The position numbers were made by a program, and so were the translations under genes. Below are positions 35,410-44,407 of a stretch of DNA of 64,000 nucleotides, in pieces. Each line of letters opens with the position of its first letter. Position 1 is the first letter of the stretch. The DNA is taken from assembly GCA_017651565.1 (NCBI GenBank), contig JAGCCQ010000050.1, positions 52,172 to 116,171 of the forward strand, given 5' to 3'. Source of the stretch: Bacilli bacterium (GTDB lineage Bacteria > Bacillota_I > Bacilli_A > RFN20 > CAG-826). The notes beneath the pieces were generated by a model. It made no database searches. It was not told the origin of the DNA and was given only the letters and a program-made list of their open reading frames with translations.

Positions 35410-36045
35410 ATGAAAGAGATTGATTTTAATCAGGTACTAATAATAGCGACTAATGTTGGTTATGTGATTGCTGGTGGTATTATTTGTTACTTAATAATAA
35501 GAAAAAAGATTGTTGAGTTCCTTGATAATTATAAATCTAATCTAAATGTTGGATCTAAAGTACCAAAACAAGCAAAAACAGATTTAGATATTATAAAGAG
35601 GATGGAGCAAGTTAAAGAGTTATTAGACGCTGATAGAGTGCAAGTATATGAGTTTCATAACGGAGAGCACTATGCTAACGGTAGATCAGCGTTAAAGTTT
35701 TCTTGTACCTATGAAGTGTCTCGAGTAGGGACACAATCAATACAACAAAAGATGTCTCATATACCTATGTCTTGTGTACCTCATTTTATAGAGCAACTCT
35801 TGGATCAAGAGTTTATCAAAACATCCGATATTGAAAAAACTAAAGAAGAAATGCCAGCTACTTATGAGATGAGAAAGAGTATAGGTGTTGTTTCTAGTCA
35901 GGATATGGTTATTAAGAATAAAAATAATGAGCCTGTTGGTTTTATTTCAGTACAATGGTGTAAAGATCATAAGATGAGATCAGACGATAGAGAGTTATTT
36001 AGACTTGCCACTTTTGTTGAAGAACGAATTATAGGCGAAAAATAG
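35410..36045 (+). CDS. Membrane-anchored GAF-domain protein
   Basis: 211 residues, ATG after GGAGACTAGAG. One transmembrane helix spans about 10-30, then a short coiled part. Residues 65-205 look like a GAF sensor domain: V-Q-V-Y-E-F-H-N-G near 76-84 and a terminal L-F-R-L-A-T-F-V-E-E segment. Similar TM-GAF proteins with FHNG occur in phages; the ligand is unknown. It may monitor membrane or cell state. An odd member of a tail-gene cluster. Confidence 0.7.
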   Translation: MKEIDFNQVLIIATNVGYVIAGGIICYLIIRKKIVEFLDNYKSNLNVGSKVPKQAKTDLDIIKRMEQVKELLDADRVQVYEFHNGEHYANGRSALKFSCTYEVSRVGTQSIQQKMSHIPMSCVPHFIEQLLDQEFIKTSDIEKTKEEMPATYEMRKSIGVVSSQDMVIKNKNNEPVGFISVQWCKDHKMRSDDRELFRLATFVEERIIGEK

Positions 36046-36054
36046 AGGTGTAAT

Positions 36055-36675
36055 ATGAAAGCATATTTTAAAGATAACAATAAATTAATGGTAGTTAATT
36101 TAAGAGCCGATGAGTTACTTTTAGTTGATGAGTTCGTAGAACTTTTTAACACATATCAAGTCGAGTTTACACCAATAACAAACTCTGATGATGTAGTTGA
36201 TGGTATAACTTTTACAATAACAGATAGACCTAGAAAAAAGATAGAGTATAAAGATCCTTTTTTACAAATACTTACATTAGATATGAGTACAACTATTGAT
36301 CTAGAACTTGATGAAGAAACAAGTGTTGAAGTTATAAATACAGAACCAAACTTAAGAGTTACGATAGAGGATAAAATAATTAATATTGAGGTAGTTGATG
36401 TTGAAACACCAACTAATACTGAAGTACATTATGTTGTTTATGCAAGGTTAACTAAAGAAGACTACGATACAGCAATAGTTCCAATAAACATAATTGTTTT
36501 ATATAAAGATTTTGGTGGAACTACTGACTATGAAGAGTTAGAAAACTTACCACAAATAAACAACACAACATTAATAGGAAATAAATCATTAAGCCAAATA
36601 GGGGCTCAAGAAGAAATGGATACAATAAGTAACAGTGAACTTCTTGATATAATTGATGATGTTTTTAATAATTAG
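36055..36675 (+). CDS. Tail adhesin-module protein
   Basis: 206 residues, ATG after AGAGGTG. The first 160 residues are beta-rich Ig-like. Near residues 163-185 is E-N-L-P-Q-I-N-N-T-T-L-I-G-N-K-S-L, a common phage fibre segment. The C-terminus, I-S-N-S-E-L-L-D-I-I-D-D-V-F-N, recurs in altered form at the ends of the proteins at 36687 and 41429. Confidence 0.6.
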   Translation: MKAYFKDNNKLMVVNLRADELLLVDEFVELFNTYQVEFTPITNSDDVVDGITFTITDRPRKKIEYKDPFLQILTLDMSTTIDLELDEETSVEVINTEPNLRVTIEDKIINIEVVDVETPTNTEVHYVVYARLTKEDYDTAIVPINIIVLYKDFGGTTDYEELENLPQINNTTLIGNKSLSQIGAQEEMDTISNSELLDIIDDVFNN

Positions 36676-36686
36676 GAGGAAATAAT

Positions 36687-37418
36687 ATGAATAATCAATT
36701 AAAGTATTTAAACGAAGATGGCGTACTTTTCTATACACAAAGATTAAAAGCAGTGTTAGATCAACTTTTACAAACTAAAGCAGATACAACAGATATTACT
36801 TATTTAGAGGGTTTAATAAACGCTCTTGAAAGTGGAAAAGTAGACAAAGTTTCAGGTAAACAATTATCAACAGAAGACTATACAACAAGTGAGAAAACAA
36901 AATTAGAGGGTATTGAGTCTGGGGCTGAAGTTAATGTAGTCGAAACAATTAAAGTAAATAGTACTGCTTTAACACCAGACGCTAATAAAGCTGTTAATAT
37001 TTCAGTACCTACTGCAGTGTCACAACTAACAAATGATAGTAAATATCAAACACAAACACAAGTTAATGACGCTATAACAGCTGCAATAGCAGGGGTTACA
37101 CAAATAAGATTTGAAATAGTACAAGAACTTCCACAAGTAGGGGAAAACGGAGTTATCTATTTAGTCCAATATGGAAGTGGACCACAAGGAAATATTTATC
37201 AAGAGTGGATCTGGCTATCTGGTTCGCAAACTTACGAAACACTTGGTAGTACAAATCAAATAGACTTAACAAATTATATACAGTTTAGCGATATACAGGC
37301 TATAACAAATACAGAAATAACAGATATTTATAATAGTGTGTTTAACCCACCTACTACTCCACCAACTAACCCACCAGAGACAACGCCAGAATCAGAGACA
37401 ACGCCAGAACAAGAATAA
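36687..37418 (+). CDS. Tail adhesin-module protein with PT-rich tail
   Basis: 243 residues, ATG after AGGAGG. The N-terminus (YLNEDGVLFYTQRLK) is paralogous to those at 37436 and 41429. It has the fibre segment T-S-E-K-T-K-L-E-G-I-E-S-G-A-E-V-N near 70-86. The last 25 residues are Pro/Thr/Glu repeats. It may be an assembly or anchoring unit for the large adhesins. Confidence 0.6.
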   Translation: MNNQLKYLNEDGVLFYTQRLKAVLDQLLQTKADTTDITYLEGLINALESGKVDKVSGKQLSTEDYTTSEKTKLEGIESGAEVNVVETIKVNSTALTPDANKAVNISVPTAVSQLTNDSKYQTQTQVNDAITAAIAGVTQIRFEIVQELPQVGENGVIYLVQYGSGPQGNIYQEWIWLSGSQTYETLGSTNQIDLTNYIQFSDIQAITNTEITDIYNSVFNPPTTPPTNPPETTPESETTPEQE

Positions 37419-37435
37419 TAAAGGAGGTATCCTAA

Positions 37436-38527
37436 ATGGATAGTGAGAAAGAATTATTAGATTATGAAGGTCTTGCTACTTTAGTCGAACAGATTAAAGA
37501 CAAGTTCCCAACAAAAACAGATGTAAGTGAAGTACTTAAAAGTGTAAAGGCTCTTGAAGTTTGGGATGACACAGAAACTTTTGATTTATCTCAACTTAAA
37601 GAGGGGTTTTATGTTTTTGGGAAATATAGTTATAATGTTATGTTTACCCCAAAAGTGAAGTTCTATACAGGTGCTAACACTGTAACAGTATCAACACCAA
37701 CACTTTTCTTTTATAATATGAAACACTATGAGGACGCTGAAAACACTGATCCACTAGCAATATTCTATGGATATGAAAACTCTGGTAACTTAAATATAAA
37801 AAGAGTTTTATATAGAAAAGCAAGTTCTCAAGGTACAGGTGTTACTCAAGAAATAAGAACACTAGATATACTAGGTTTTCAAACAGGGTTTATTTCAAGA
37901 ATAGATCAAGCACAACAGATTTCAGCAGTTAAAACTTTTAATGTATTACCACAAAGTAATCAGACACCTTCAAATAATAAGGATCTTGTAACAAAACTTT
38001 ATGTTGATACAGCAATAGGAGGTATGGCTACTAAAGTTCTAGACACATCTAGTACTGTTGCTTTTGGAGATTTAGTTAAAAGTACATATATAGCAGATGA
38101 CGGACAAAATCTATTATCTGATATAACAATGACTTTCCCAGATCACTTAACAAGTACCACATTTACAGATATATATATTTTATATGTACTTGATACTTAT
38201 GCTAATGCTAGTGATAGTGATACTATTGCAGTAATGTATGGTATAAGCTCTGGTAGTTTAAAAAGAATAGAAATAATAAAAAACAGCAGTGAAACTGCTG
38301 GTATAACATATACAACTTTAACTGAATCTCTTGTCGATACTTCAAGTTTCGTACAAACTTCTGGAGCACAGACAATAAGTGGTGTAAAAACATTTACAGC
38401 ATTACCACAGAGTTCTGCTGTTCCATCAAATAACGATGATTTAGTTAATAAACAATACATTGATACTATTGTTGGAAACATAAATAATGTTTTAGCAACA
38501 GTAACAGTACCGTCACAAAATGAATAA
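37436..38527 (+). CDS. Tail adhesin-module protein with duplicated domain
   Basis: 363 residues, ATG after AAGGAGG. The N-terminus (LLDYEGLATLVEQIKDKF) belongs to the same leader family as 36687 and 41429. Two tandem copies of about 150 residues follow, each ending near I-S-x-V-K-T-F-x-x-L-P-Q-S-x-x-x-P-S-N-N-x-D-L-V, so the gene has an internal duplication. This is a typical phage fibre phrase. Confidence 0.7.
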   Translation: MDSEKELLDYEGLATLVEQIKDKFPTKTDVSEVLKSVKALEVWDDTETFDLSQLKEGFYVFGKYSYNVMFTPKVKFYTGANTVTVSTPTLFFYNMKHYEDAENTDPLAIFYGYENSGNLNIKRVLYRKASSQGTGVTQEIRTLDILGFQTGFISRIDQAQQISAVKTFNVLPQSNQTPSNNKDLVTKLYVDTAIGGMATKVLDTSSTVAFGDLVKSTYIADDGQNLLSDITMTFPDHLTSTTFTDIYILYVLDTYANASDSDTIAVMYGISSGSLKRIEIIKNSSETAGITYTTLTESLVDTSSFVQTSGAQTISGVKTFTALPQSSAVPSNNDDLVNKQYIDTIVGNINNVLATVTVPSQNE

Positions 38528-38541
38528 GGAGGACGATATTT

Positions 38542-41436
38542 ATGGAAGAAGAAATAAATGTAGAAAACAACGCTAACTATACAACTGCAGATTATTTGAA
38601 CCAATTAGTGCAAGATTTACAGGATATTAGAAATAACATAAACATAAAAGGAGTTCCAACTGATAATAGTGATACATTTACATCGTTGGCTCCTAAAATC
38701 TTAAATATACCACAAGGTGGTGGGGGCGATAGAAATATATATAAAGTATCCTCAATTCAAGAAAGAGACGCTTTATATGGCTTACACGAAGACGATAACT
38801 GCTTTGTATATGCTAATACTGTTGAACCATTTATCCCTGGGGTTGAAACTTCTAGTTTTACAGTACCAAAAGAAGCAGTTGTTCTTTCAAGTGCTATTAC
38901 TAATGAAAGTTATGGATCCTTAAGGTTTACAAGTGGAGGGGACCTTTACGGAAATATTGAAGTTACCCCAGATGACGCTAGAATTATGATTCAAGTTATG
39001 GGAGAAGATTTTAGCAGTGCTAATTTTGAGTTTACATCAAATGACGGAATAACATATACGCCCGTAGCTGCCTATGTTGAAGGTCCTGATATTCAATACG
39101 ATAGCACAACAGGAACCGTAACACTTCAATCTAATGTAGGGTACTATGGCTATATAGAAGGAGATCCTAATGTTTTTGGAAACTTTATGACTATTGGATC
39201 TACTGTGTGTGAAGGTATGTATAGTTGGAAGTCTAATGCGTGGGTAGATACATATCTAGGTATGACAGCAACTCCAGGAGAAGTATATAGTGGAAAAACA
39301 TATCTAGGAAATAATGGAGTTGAAAGTGGAACTCTTGGTACTTCAGTATCTTCAAACTTTGACGATGTTAGTGCTGAATTATTTATAAAACTAGATAGTA
39401 TTTATAATAATATGAACCCTAAAATTATTTTAGATCAAAATGATGTACCAAAAGATATAAAAGCAATACCTGTTACTAGTAGTGGTAAGATCTTATATGA
39501 TACGAGTCAAGCAAATGGTTATCGTCTCTTTGCTGAATGTACCGAGATAGAAAAAATACCTGATATAGATACATCAAATATGACAAACGCTTGGGCTATG
39601 TTTAGTGGAGACAAGAGTTTAAAAAGTATAGGTAATATAGATACTTCAAATATGACAGCAGTTTCATATCTTTGTTCTGGCTGTTCCAATTTAGTAGATA
39701 TACCAAACTTTAATTTTTCAAATGCTAGTTATACCACATATTTATTTAGTGGTTGTTCTAATTTAGTAAATATACCTAACCTTGATCTATCTAGCAGTAA
39801 TGATTATGGTTCTGTGTTTGCAAACTGTACTAGTATAACAGACACTCCAAATATAATTTTTAATACATCTATTAATAGAGTTATTTCTATGTATAGTGGG
39901 TGTACTAATCTAGTTAATATAACTGATAATAGTTTTATATACAATTCTAATATGTTGTATGATCTTTTTTCTAGGTGTCCTTCACTTAATATAAGTATTA
40001 ATTTAAACTTGCCAAATGCTACTAATGTATCATATATGTTTAAAGATTGTGATGGTGCTTCTCTAGATATTACAGATATACATTTACCAAAAGTTTCAAC
40101 GGACGCAATTTTTGGTATGATAGGTGGTAGTAGTAATAACCCAATTCATTTAAGTTTTAATAATTATAATACAGGGGAAGCGAATAAAATAAGGATAAAT
40201 ACAAGTAATCAAGTTTCTCAATTAATATATAATGCAGATGGTTTTACCTCTTTACCATATACAAGTATACCTAATTCTAATACAATACAATATTTATTTG
40301 CTGGGTGTTATGATCTAGTATCTATAGGTGGTGTTTATGCAGAGAAAGCTAGTACTACTACGGGTTTATTCCTTAACTGTAATAACCTTACAACAATAGA
40401 TACAAATGTGTATGTTCCAAACTCTAGTAGTCTAGCCTCAATGTTTGAAGGTTGTAGAAGTTTAACAACAATACCAACTGTAATTCGTAAATCTAGTAAT
40501 AGCAGTAGTATGCTTAACTTCAGTGGTACTTTTGCTAATTCGGGAATAACAAATTGTGGATGGAACTTACAAAATGCTTATTGTTTTAATATGTTTAGAG
40601 GATGTACTAATCTAACTACTATTGATAACGCACTTTTAAACGGTAGTGCCGTCCAAGGTATGTTCTGGGGTTGTACTAATCTTACAACACTAACAAACTT
40701 AAGGATGGGGCAAACAAAACAATATCTAAATAGTATGTTTAGAGATTGTACTAATTTACAATTCTCAAATGGATGGAACTTTAATCTTATAGCAAACGCA
40801 CATTGTAATAATATGTTTGAAAACTGTACTAACATATATTACATAAATAGAGTAGCAAATATAAATGAGATGGGTGGTATGTTTAAAGGTTGTACTAATC
40901 TTATAAGGGTAAATACAATCACAGCACCTTATTACGCACAATACTCTGGTTTAGACGAAGCCTTCGCAGAGTGTACTAACTTACAAGGTGGACTTCCTAG
41001 TTTTGTGTTCTCTATAAATGGATACTATAACTATGGAATTAATAGAATATATTTAAACTGTTCTAACTTAACAAGTATTAATACTTTGGACTCATCTGTT
41101 TACTTTGGTAGTGCTGTTGAAGCTTTTAAAGGATGTACTAATTTAGTAACAGTTGGTTATATGAATATTAAACCTTATACCGAGGCTGGTATAAGAGATA
41201 TGTTTAAAGGATGTAATAGTTTATCTAACTCAAGTTTAAATCAAATATTAAGGATGTGCTGTAATATAACATTTAGAGCAAGTAATAATACATATACACC
41301 AGCAAATGGAAAGTATTTAGAAGACCTTGGTTTTAACAAAAATGTATATCCAGAGTCATTATTTACATCTTTATCATATTATTCAAGTTTTATAGCAAAT
41401 GGATGGAACTTATATAGGGAGGATACAAATGAGTAA
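38542..41436 (+). CDS. Large leucine-rich-repeat adhesin (BspA/DUF285 type)
   Basis: 964 residues, ATG after AAGGAGG. The N-terminus has an I-K-G-V-P-T-D-N-S-D-T phrase shared with the gene at 41612. About twenty repeats of roughly 23-30 residues run from about residue 330 to 920, each with a core such as Phe-x-Gly-Cys-Thr-Asn-Leu-x-x-Ile. Sequence is closest in style to BspA LRR_5 and DUF285 repeats of gut bacteria. It is probably a receptor-binding tail protein or one displayed on the tail tip. Confidence 0.85.
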   Translation: MEEEINVENNANYTTADYLNQLVQDLQDIRNNINIKGVPTDNSDTFTSLAPKILNIPQGGGGDRNIYKVSSIQERDALYGLHEDDNCFVYANTVEPFIPGVETSSFTVPKEAVVLSSAITNESYGSLRFTSGGDLYGNIEVTPDDARIMIQVMGEDFSSANFEFTSNDGITYTPVAAYVEGPDIQYDSTTGTVTLQSNVGYYGYIEGDPNVFGNFMTIGSTVCEGMYSWKSNAWVDTYLGMTATPGEVYSGKTYLGNNGVESGTLGTSVSSNFDDVSAELFIKLDSIYNNMNPKIILDQNDVPKDIKAIPVTSSGKILYDTSQANGYRLFAECTEIEKIPDIDTSNMTNAWAMFSGDKSLKSIGNIDTSNMTAVSYLCSGCSNLVDIPNFNFSNASYTTYLFSGCSNLVNIPNLDLSSSNDYGSVFANCTSITDTPNIIFNTSINRVISMYSGCTNLVNITDNSFIYNSNMLYDLFSRCPSLNISINLNLPNATNVSYMFKDCDGASLDITDIHLPKVSTDAIFGMIGGSSNNPIHLSFNNYNTGEANKIRINTSNQVSQLIYNADGFTSLPYTSIPNSNTIQYLFAGCYDLVSIGGVYAEKASTTTGLFLNCNNLTTIDTNVYVPNSSSLASMFEGCRSLTTIPTVIRKSSNSSSMLNFSGTFANSGITNCGWNLQNAYCFNMFRGCTNLTTIDNALLNGSAVQGMFWGCTNLTTLTNLRMGQTKQYLNSMFRDCTNLQFSNGWNFNLIANAHCNNMFENCTNIYYINRVANINEMGGMFKGCTNLIRVNTITAPYYAQYSGLDEAFAECTNLQGGLPSFVFSINGYYNYGINRIYLNCSNLTSINTLDSSVYFGSAVEAFKGCTNLVTVGYMNIKPYTEAGIRDMFKGCNSLSNSSLNQILRMCCNITFRASNNTYTPANGKYLEDLGFNKNVYPESLFTSLSYYSSFIANGWNLYREDTNE

Positions 41437-41599
41437 GAAATATTATATTGATGAAGTTGGACTAGAGAAGATATTTCAATTAATAAAAGATCAATTAGAC
41501 GCAAAAGAAGATACAGTTAGTACTATAGAAGACTCAAGTATTGAAGAGTTATTCACTGATCCAACAACACCACCAACAGTACCAGAACAGCAAAGTTAA
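41429..41599 (+). CDS. Small adhesin-module protein
   Basis: 56 residues from ATG 41429, after AGGGAGG and overlapping the LRR gene by 8 nt. The N-terminus (YYIDEVGLEKIFQLIKDQL) is paralogous to those at 36687 and 37436. It then has a short version of the conserved ending and a Pro/Thr tail. It looks like a minimal form of the 36687 protein without the middle domain. Confidence 0.65.
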   Translation: MSKKYYIDEVGLEKIFQLIKDQLDAKEDTVSTIEDSSIEELFTDPTTPPTVPEQQS

Positions 41600-41611
41600 T
41601 AGGAGGTAGTT

Positions 41612-42739
41612 ATGCCAAACGATACAAGTGATACTCTTTATGAAAAATTAGAAGAGATTAAAAGAATAAAAGACGAGATTAAGGAAGCATTATTTGAAGT
41701 GGGTGGATATGAGTTTTTTCAAAACGATCCACTCTTTCAAGAATATCCAGACATAATAACTCAAATCTTTTTAAGAATTGGAAATGTAAATAGAGTTTTA
41801 GATGTTTCTGTCTATGGAAGAGATCCAGGGGAAAACATCCCTATAACAGATACAACTTATACAAAATTACTTCCTTACCTAGAAGAGTTACAACTATGTA
41901 GAACAAATCTAATAAATAATCTAAATACAAAAGGTGTTCCTGCAAGTAGTACTGATACTTTAAGTAATTTAGTTGCAAAGGTATTAGATATATCTGGTGG
42001 CGTAATACCACCAACACCAGAGCCAACTCAAGAGTTATTATCATCCTTTATGATTACTGCAGACTTAAGAGCAGATATTTATTATAGAACTAGAGTTGAA
42101 TACACAGGTTATACTGAAGAGTCAATACAGTTAGAAATATATAATATAGGAGAAGAGCCTATTAATATGTTCTCAACTTTTTATTCTATTAAAATTATAC
42201 CTTCGTATGAAACAGCACAAGATTTTGAACTTTGGAATACTGTGACTCGTTGGAGTAGTGGTGGATACCTATATCCAGGTAGTTATATGAATAGTTATTT
42301 GTTTTCTGTTTATAATACATCAGAGTCACAAGAAGAGATTATTTGGTTACGAAATACAGCAGAGATGATTAAAAACGGTCTTTATGTTGAAGAAATTGAT
42401 GAATATAATGTTACAGACGCAAGAATAGAACACATTGATATTTATAGTCACGGTGTTATAGTTGGGGACGAAAGAATTGAAATGTATAAAGTGCCAAGTG
42501 AAGATAAGGGCTTCTTAACTTTTGGTTTTGATACAGCCACAGATTATTATGATTATGGAGAACTTGATCCACCTGTTAATTTTATTATACAAACTAACCC
42601 AGAAGCTGTGATTCACTCCTTATGGCAATTATATAATGGATCCTGGTCTTATACTTACAGTATAATTGAAGATGTAGATCATTGGAGAACAGCACCAATT
42701 ATAACAAGATCTGTCTATGACGAAGAGCAAGAAGAATAA
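41612..42739 (+). CDS. Tail adhesin-module protein
   Basis: 375 residues, ATG after AGGAGG. Two tandem N-terminal helical units (about 1-60 and 75-132) each carry the S-D/S-T-D-T-L phrase; the second includes N-L-N-T-K-G-V-P-A-S-S, as in the LRR protein. A Pro/Thr/Glu linker near 132-142 leads to a beta-rich C-terminal domain. Likely a virion surface protein. Confidence 0.6.
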   Translation: MPNDTSDTLYEKLEEIKRIKDEIKEALFEVGGYEFFQNDPLFQEYPDIITQIFLRIGNVNRVLDVSVYGRDPGENIPITDTTYTKLLPYLEELQLCRTNLINNLNTKGVPASSTDTLSNLVAKVLDISGGVIPPTPEPTQELLSSFMITADLRADIYYRTRVEYTGYTEESIQLEIYNIGEEPINMFSTFYSIKIIPSYETAQDFELWNTVTRWSSGGYLYPGSYMNSYLFSVYNTSESQEEIIWLRNTAEMIKNGLYVEEIDEYNVTDARIEHIDIYSHGVIVGDERIEMYKVPSEDKGFLTFGFDTATDYYDYGELDPPVNFIIQTNPEAVIHSLWQLYNGSWSYTYSIIEDVDHWRTAPIITRSVYDEEQEE

Positions 42740-42766
42740 AAGTACAGATAACTTCTGGCTTTTATT
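42738..42766 (+). terminator. Weak terminator after adhesin operon
   Basis: AAAAG with CTTTT and CAGA with TCTG form an imperfect stem ending in a T-rich run; less convincing than the others. Confidence 0.45.
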
Positions 42767-42782
42767 TTATATATTATTTTAG
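42765..42782 (+). promoter_or_regulatory. Late-type promoter motif, copy 6 (lysis operon)
   Basis: TTTTATATATTATTTTAG lies just before the holin ribosome binding site. Confidence 0.45.
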
Positions 42783-42792
42783 GGAGGTAACT

Positions 42793-43050
42793 ATGGAAAT
42801 AACATTTGAATCAATCTTTATGATTGTAACTGCTTTTGTTACAGGTGTTATGGGGTTTATTACAAAGAATAGAACAGTACCATCAAAGTATATCCCAATA
42901 CAAAACATTATTATTGGAGCAATCGCAGCTATCATCGCTATCAGTTGTGATGTCTTTGATAACTATACTGAAGCAATTTTAATTTCTCTAGCAACATCTT
43001 TAGGTGTTGGTGGAGGATATGATGTTTATAAAAAAGACATCAAAAAGTAA
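42793..43050 (+). CDS. Holin
   Basis: 85 residues, ATG after GGGAGG. Hydrophobic helices span about 6-24, 38-52 and 62-75, joined by a short basic turn (T-K-N-R-T-V-P-S-K), with a charged C-terminus (K-K-D-I-K-K). This fits small phage holins of the type with I-P-I-x-N-x-x-I-G. The endolysin lies 140 nt downstream. It would permeabilise the membrane at the end of infection. Confidence 0.82.
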   Translation: MEITFESIFMIVTAFVTGVMGFITKNRTVPSKYIPIQNIIIGAIAAIIAISCDVFDNYTEAILISLATSLGVGGGYDVYKKDIKK

Positions 43051-43066
43051 ATAAGGAGGAATACCT

Positions 43067-43198
43067 ATGAGTAAAATAATTAATTTTTTTAAGAAACTAT
43101 TTAAGAAGAAAGATAAAGAGGAAGATTTTGAAAAACAAACAACTTTCAATGAAATAGATGTTGATGATGTTGTTGAAGGTGGGGATGTAGATGTTTAA
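43067..43198 (+). CDS. Small cationic amphipathic peptide between holin and endolysin
   Basis: 43 residues, ATG after AAGGAGG with ideal spacing; it overlaps the endolysin start by 8 nt. The N-terminus is Lys/Phe-rich (KIINFFKKLFKKK), and the C-terminal half is acidic. A membrane-binding amphipathic helix is likely. It could be an antiholin or a membrane-disruption partner. I am not aware of a named family. Confidence 0.6.
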   Translation: MSKIINFFKKLFKKKDKEEDFEKQTTFNEIDVDDVVEGGDVDV

Positions 43199-44111
43199 AC
43201 CACAAACAAGTCTTCCAGAAAAAGGAAACCCATTTTATAATACAACAGGAAACGGTGGGTACTCTTGGTGTATACAAGGTAAACCTGTTGTAGATGGACT
43301 TAATGTTCTTTGTAACTGCGTGGGATATTGTTGTGCTCGTTTTAATGAGGTATATAGTGAGTTAACAGGTTACAAAGGTATGAAGTATCCACAATTAAAC
43401 TGTAATGCAGAAAACTTCATAGAAAGAGCAAAAAGCATTGGTTTAACTTATCAATTAGAACCAATCGTTGGAGGAATAATGGTCTGGGAAGGTGTTGGAT
43501 CTTTGGCAGGGCACGTTGCCTTTGTAGAAGATAAACCAGACACAGATAATGTATTTACAAGTGAAAGTGGTTATAATCACTTTGATTTTAGAAATTATAC
43601 AAGATCAAGAGGAAACGGTAATTGGGGACTTAATAGCAACTTTATTTATTTAGGTTGTATCATAAACCCTGCTATACCTGTACCACCTGAACCTGTACCA
43701 CCAACACCACCAGAGACTTTTCCATTTACAGGTCTTGTAGCAAAGGGAAGTAAGTTTTATAGCGAAAGTGGTAGAAAGTACTCTGGTAATGCAAAAAGTT
43801 CTTTCCAACTTGAAGTTCTAGGAGAACAAAGTGGAACAGGAAGATATAAAGTATATAGTACTAGATTAAACCCTAATATTGTTTATACTGATAAAGGAAA
43901 TGTAACTAAAGTTAATGATTATCCATTTAAGGGAATTATTAAAGGTGGAAGTCCTTTATATAATCAAAACGGTGTTAAGTATAAATATGGTACTAGATGT
44001 GACAGAGAAGTAGATGTTATCGGAGAATTAAACGGAAGATATAAAATCTACTGTACGAAGTTTACACCTAATACAGTTTACTGTAATAAAAGTGATGTAA
44101 CTAGAAAGTAG
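43191..44111 (+). CDS. Endolysin: CHAP domain with two SH3-like repeats
   Basis: 306 residues. The N-terminal 150 residues are a CHAP-type peptidase/amidase: catalytic Cys in N-C-V-G-Y-C near 43-48 and His in G-H-V-A-F-V-E near 107-113. A Pro-rich linker follows (about 162-176). Two related SH3-like repeats (about 180-240 and 245-305), each starting with F-x-G and ending in T-x-V-Y, should bind the cell wall. It is an intact endolysin for a Gram-positive host. Confidence 0.88.
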   Translation: MFKPQTSLPEKGNPFYNTTGNGGYSWCIQGKPVVDGLNVLCNCVGYCCARFNEVYSELTGYKGMKYPQLNCNAENFIERAKSIGLTYQLEPIVGGIMVWEGVGSLAGHVAFVEDKPDTDNVFTSESGYNHFDFRNYTRSRGNGNWGLNSNFIYLGCIINPAIPVPPEPVPPTPPETFPFTGLVAKGSKFYSESGRKYSGNAKSSFQLEVLGEQSGTGRYKVYSTRLNPNIVYTDKGNVTKVNDYPFKGIIKGGSPLYNQNGVKYKYGTRCDREVDVIGELNGRYKIYCTKFTPNTVYCNKSDVTRK

Positions 44112-44120
44112 GAGGAAAAG

Positions 44121-44321
44121 ATGTACGCAAAGTTTTTAAGTCAAGATAAGTTAGTTGTTAACTCTGCTGACGATAGCGAACAACTAATTCTTGCTGATTA
44201 CATTGATAAAGCAAACTCAAAAGATTATGAAATTGTTATTAATAAACTACTAGATATAAATGGTAATACATCTGGGGTTTGCTTGGAAGTAGTCAAGAAT
44301 AAGGAAGAAGAGACAGAATAG
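44121..44321 (+). CDS. Small late protein after the endolysin
   Basis: 66 residues, ATG after AGGAGG. Alpha/beta with an acidic C-terminus; no family recognised. Its stop codon lies inside the following terminator stem. Confidence 0.6.
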   Translation: MYAKFLSQDKLVVNSADDSEQLILADYIDKANSKDYEIVINKLLDINGNTSGVCLEVVKNKEEETE

Positions 44322-44334
44322 TCTCTTTTCTTTT
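44308..44334 (+). terminator. Terminator of lysis operon
   Basis: AAGAGAC, AGAATA, GTCTCTT stem-loop followed by TTTCTTTT. Confidence 0.85.
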
Positions 44335-44345
44335 ATATATAAAGT
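44331..44345 (+). promoter_or_regulatory. Late-type promoter motif, copy 7
   Basis: TTTTATATATAAAGT follows the terminator, just upstream of the sigma-70-type promoter of cassette C, so this unit may have two modes of expression. Confidence 0.4.
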
Positions 44346-44359
44346 GTCATTTTTTGGTA

Positions 44360-44388
44360 TTGACAATTTTTGACAGTTATTGTAATAT
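44360..44388 (+). promoter_or_regulatory. Sigma-70-type promoter of small cassette C
   Basis: TTGACA (44360-44365), 17-bp spacer, TAATAT (44383-44388). The spacer holds TTTTGACA (44368-44375), one base different from TTTTGCCA of cassette B, and TTGGTA abuts the -35 box. Confidence 0.82.
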
Positions 44389-44407
44389 AACCTTCGTGGG
44401 AGGTTTT

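Noticed and set aside
39530..41240. CRISPR array or tandem DNA repeat
   Set aside because: The repeats are at protein level (LRR) and diverge in DNA; there are no uniform spacers.
38542..41436. Diversity-generating retroelement target
   Set aside because: No reverse transcriptase or template repeat is seen in the window.
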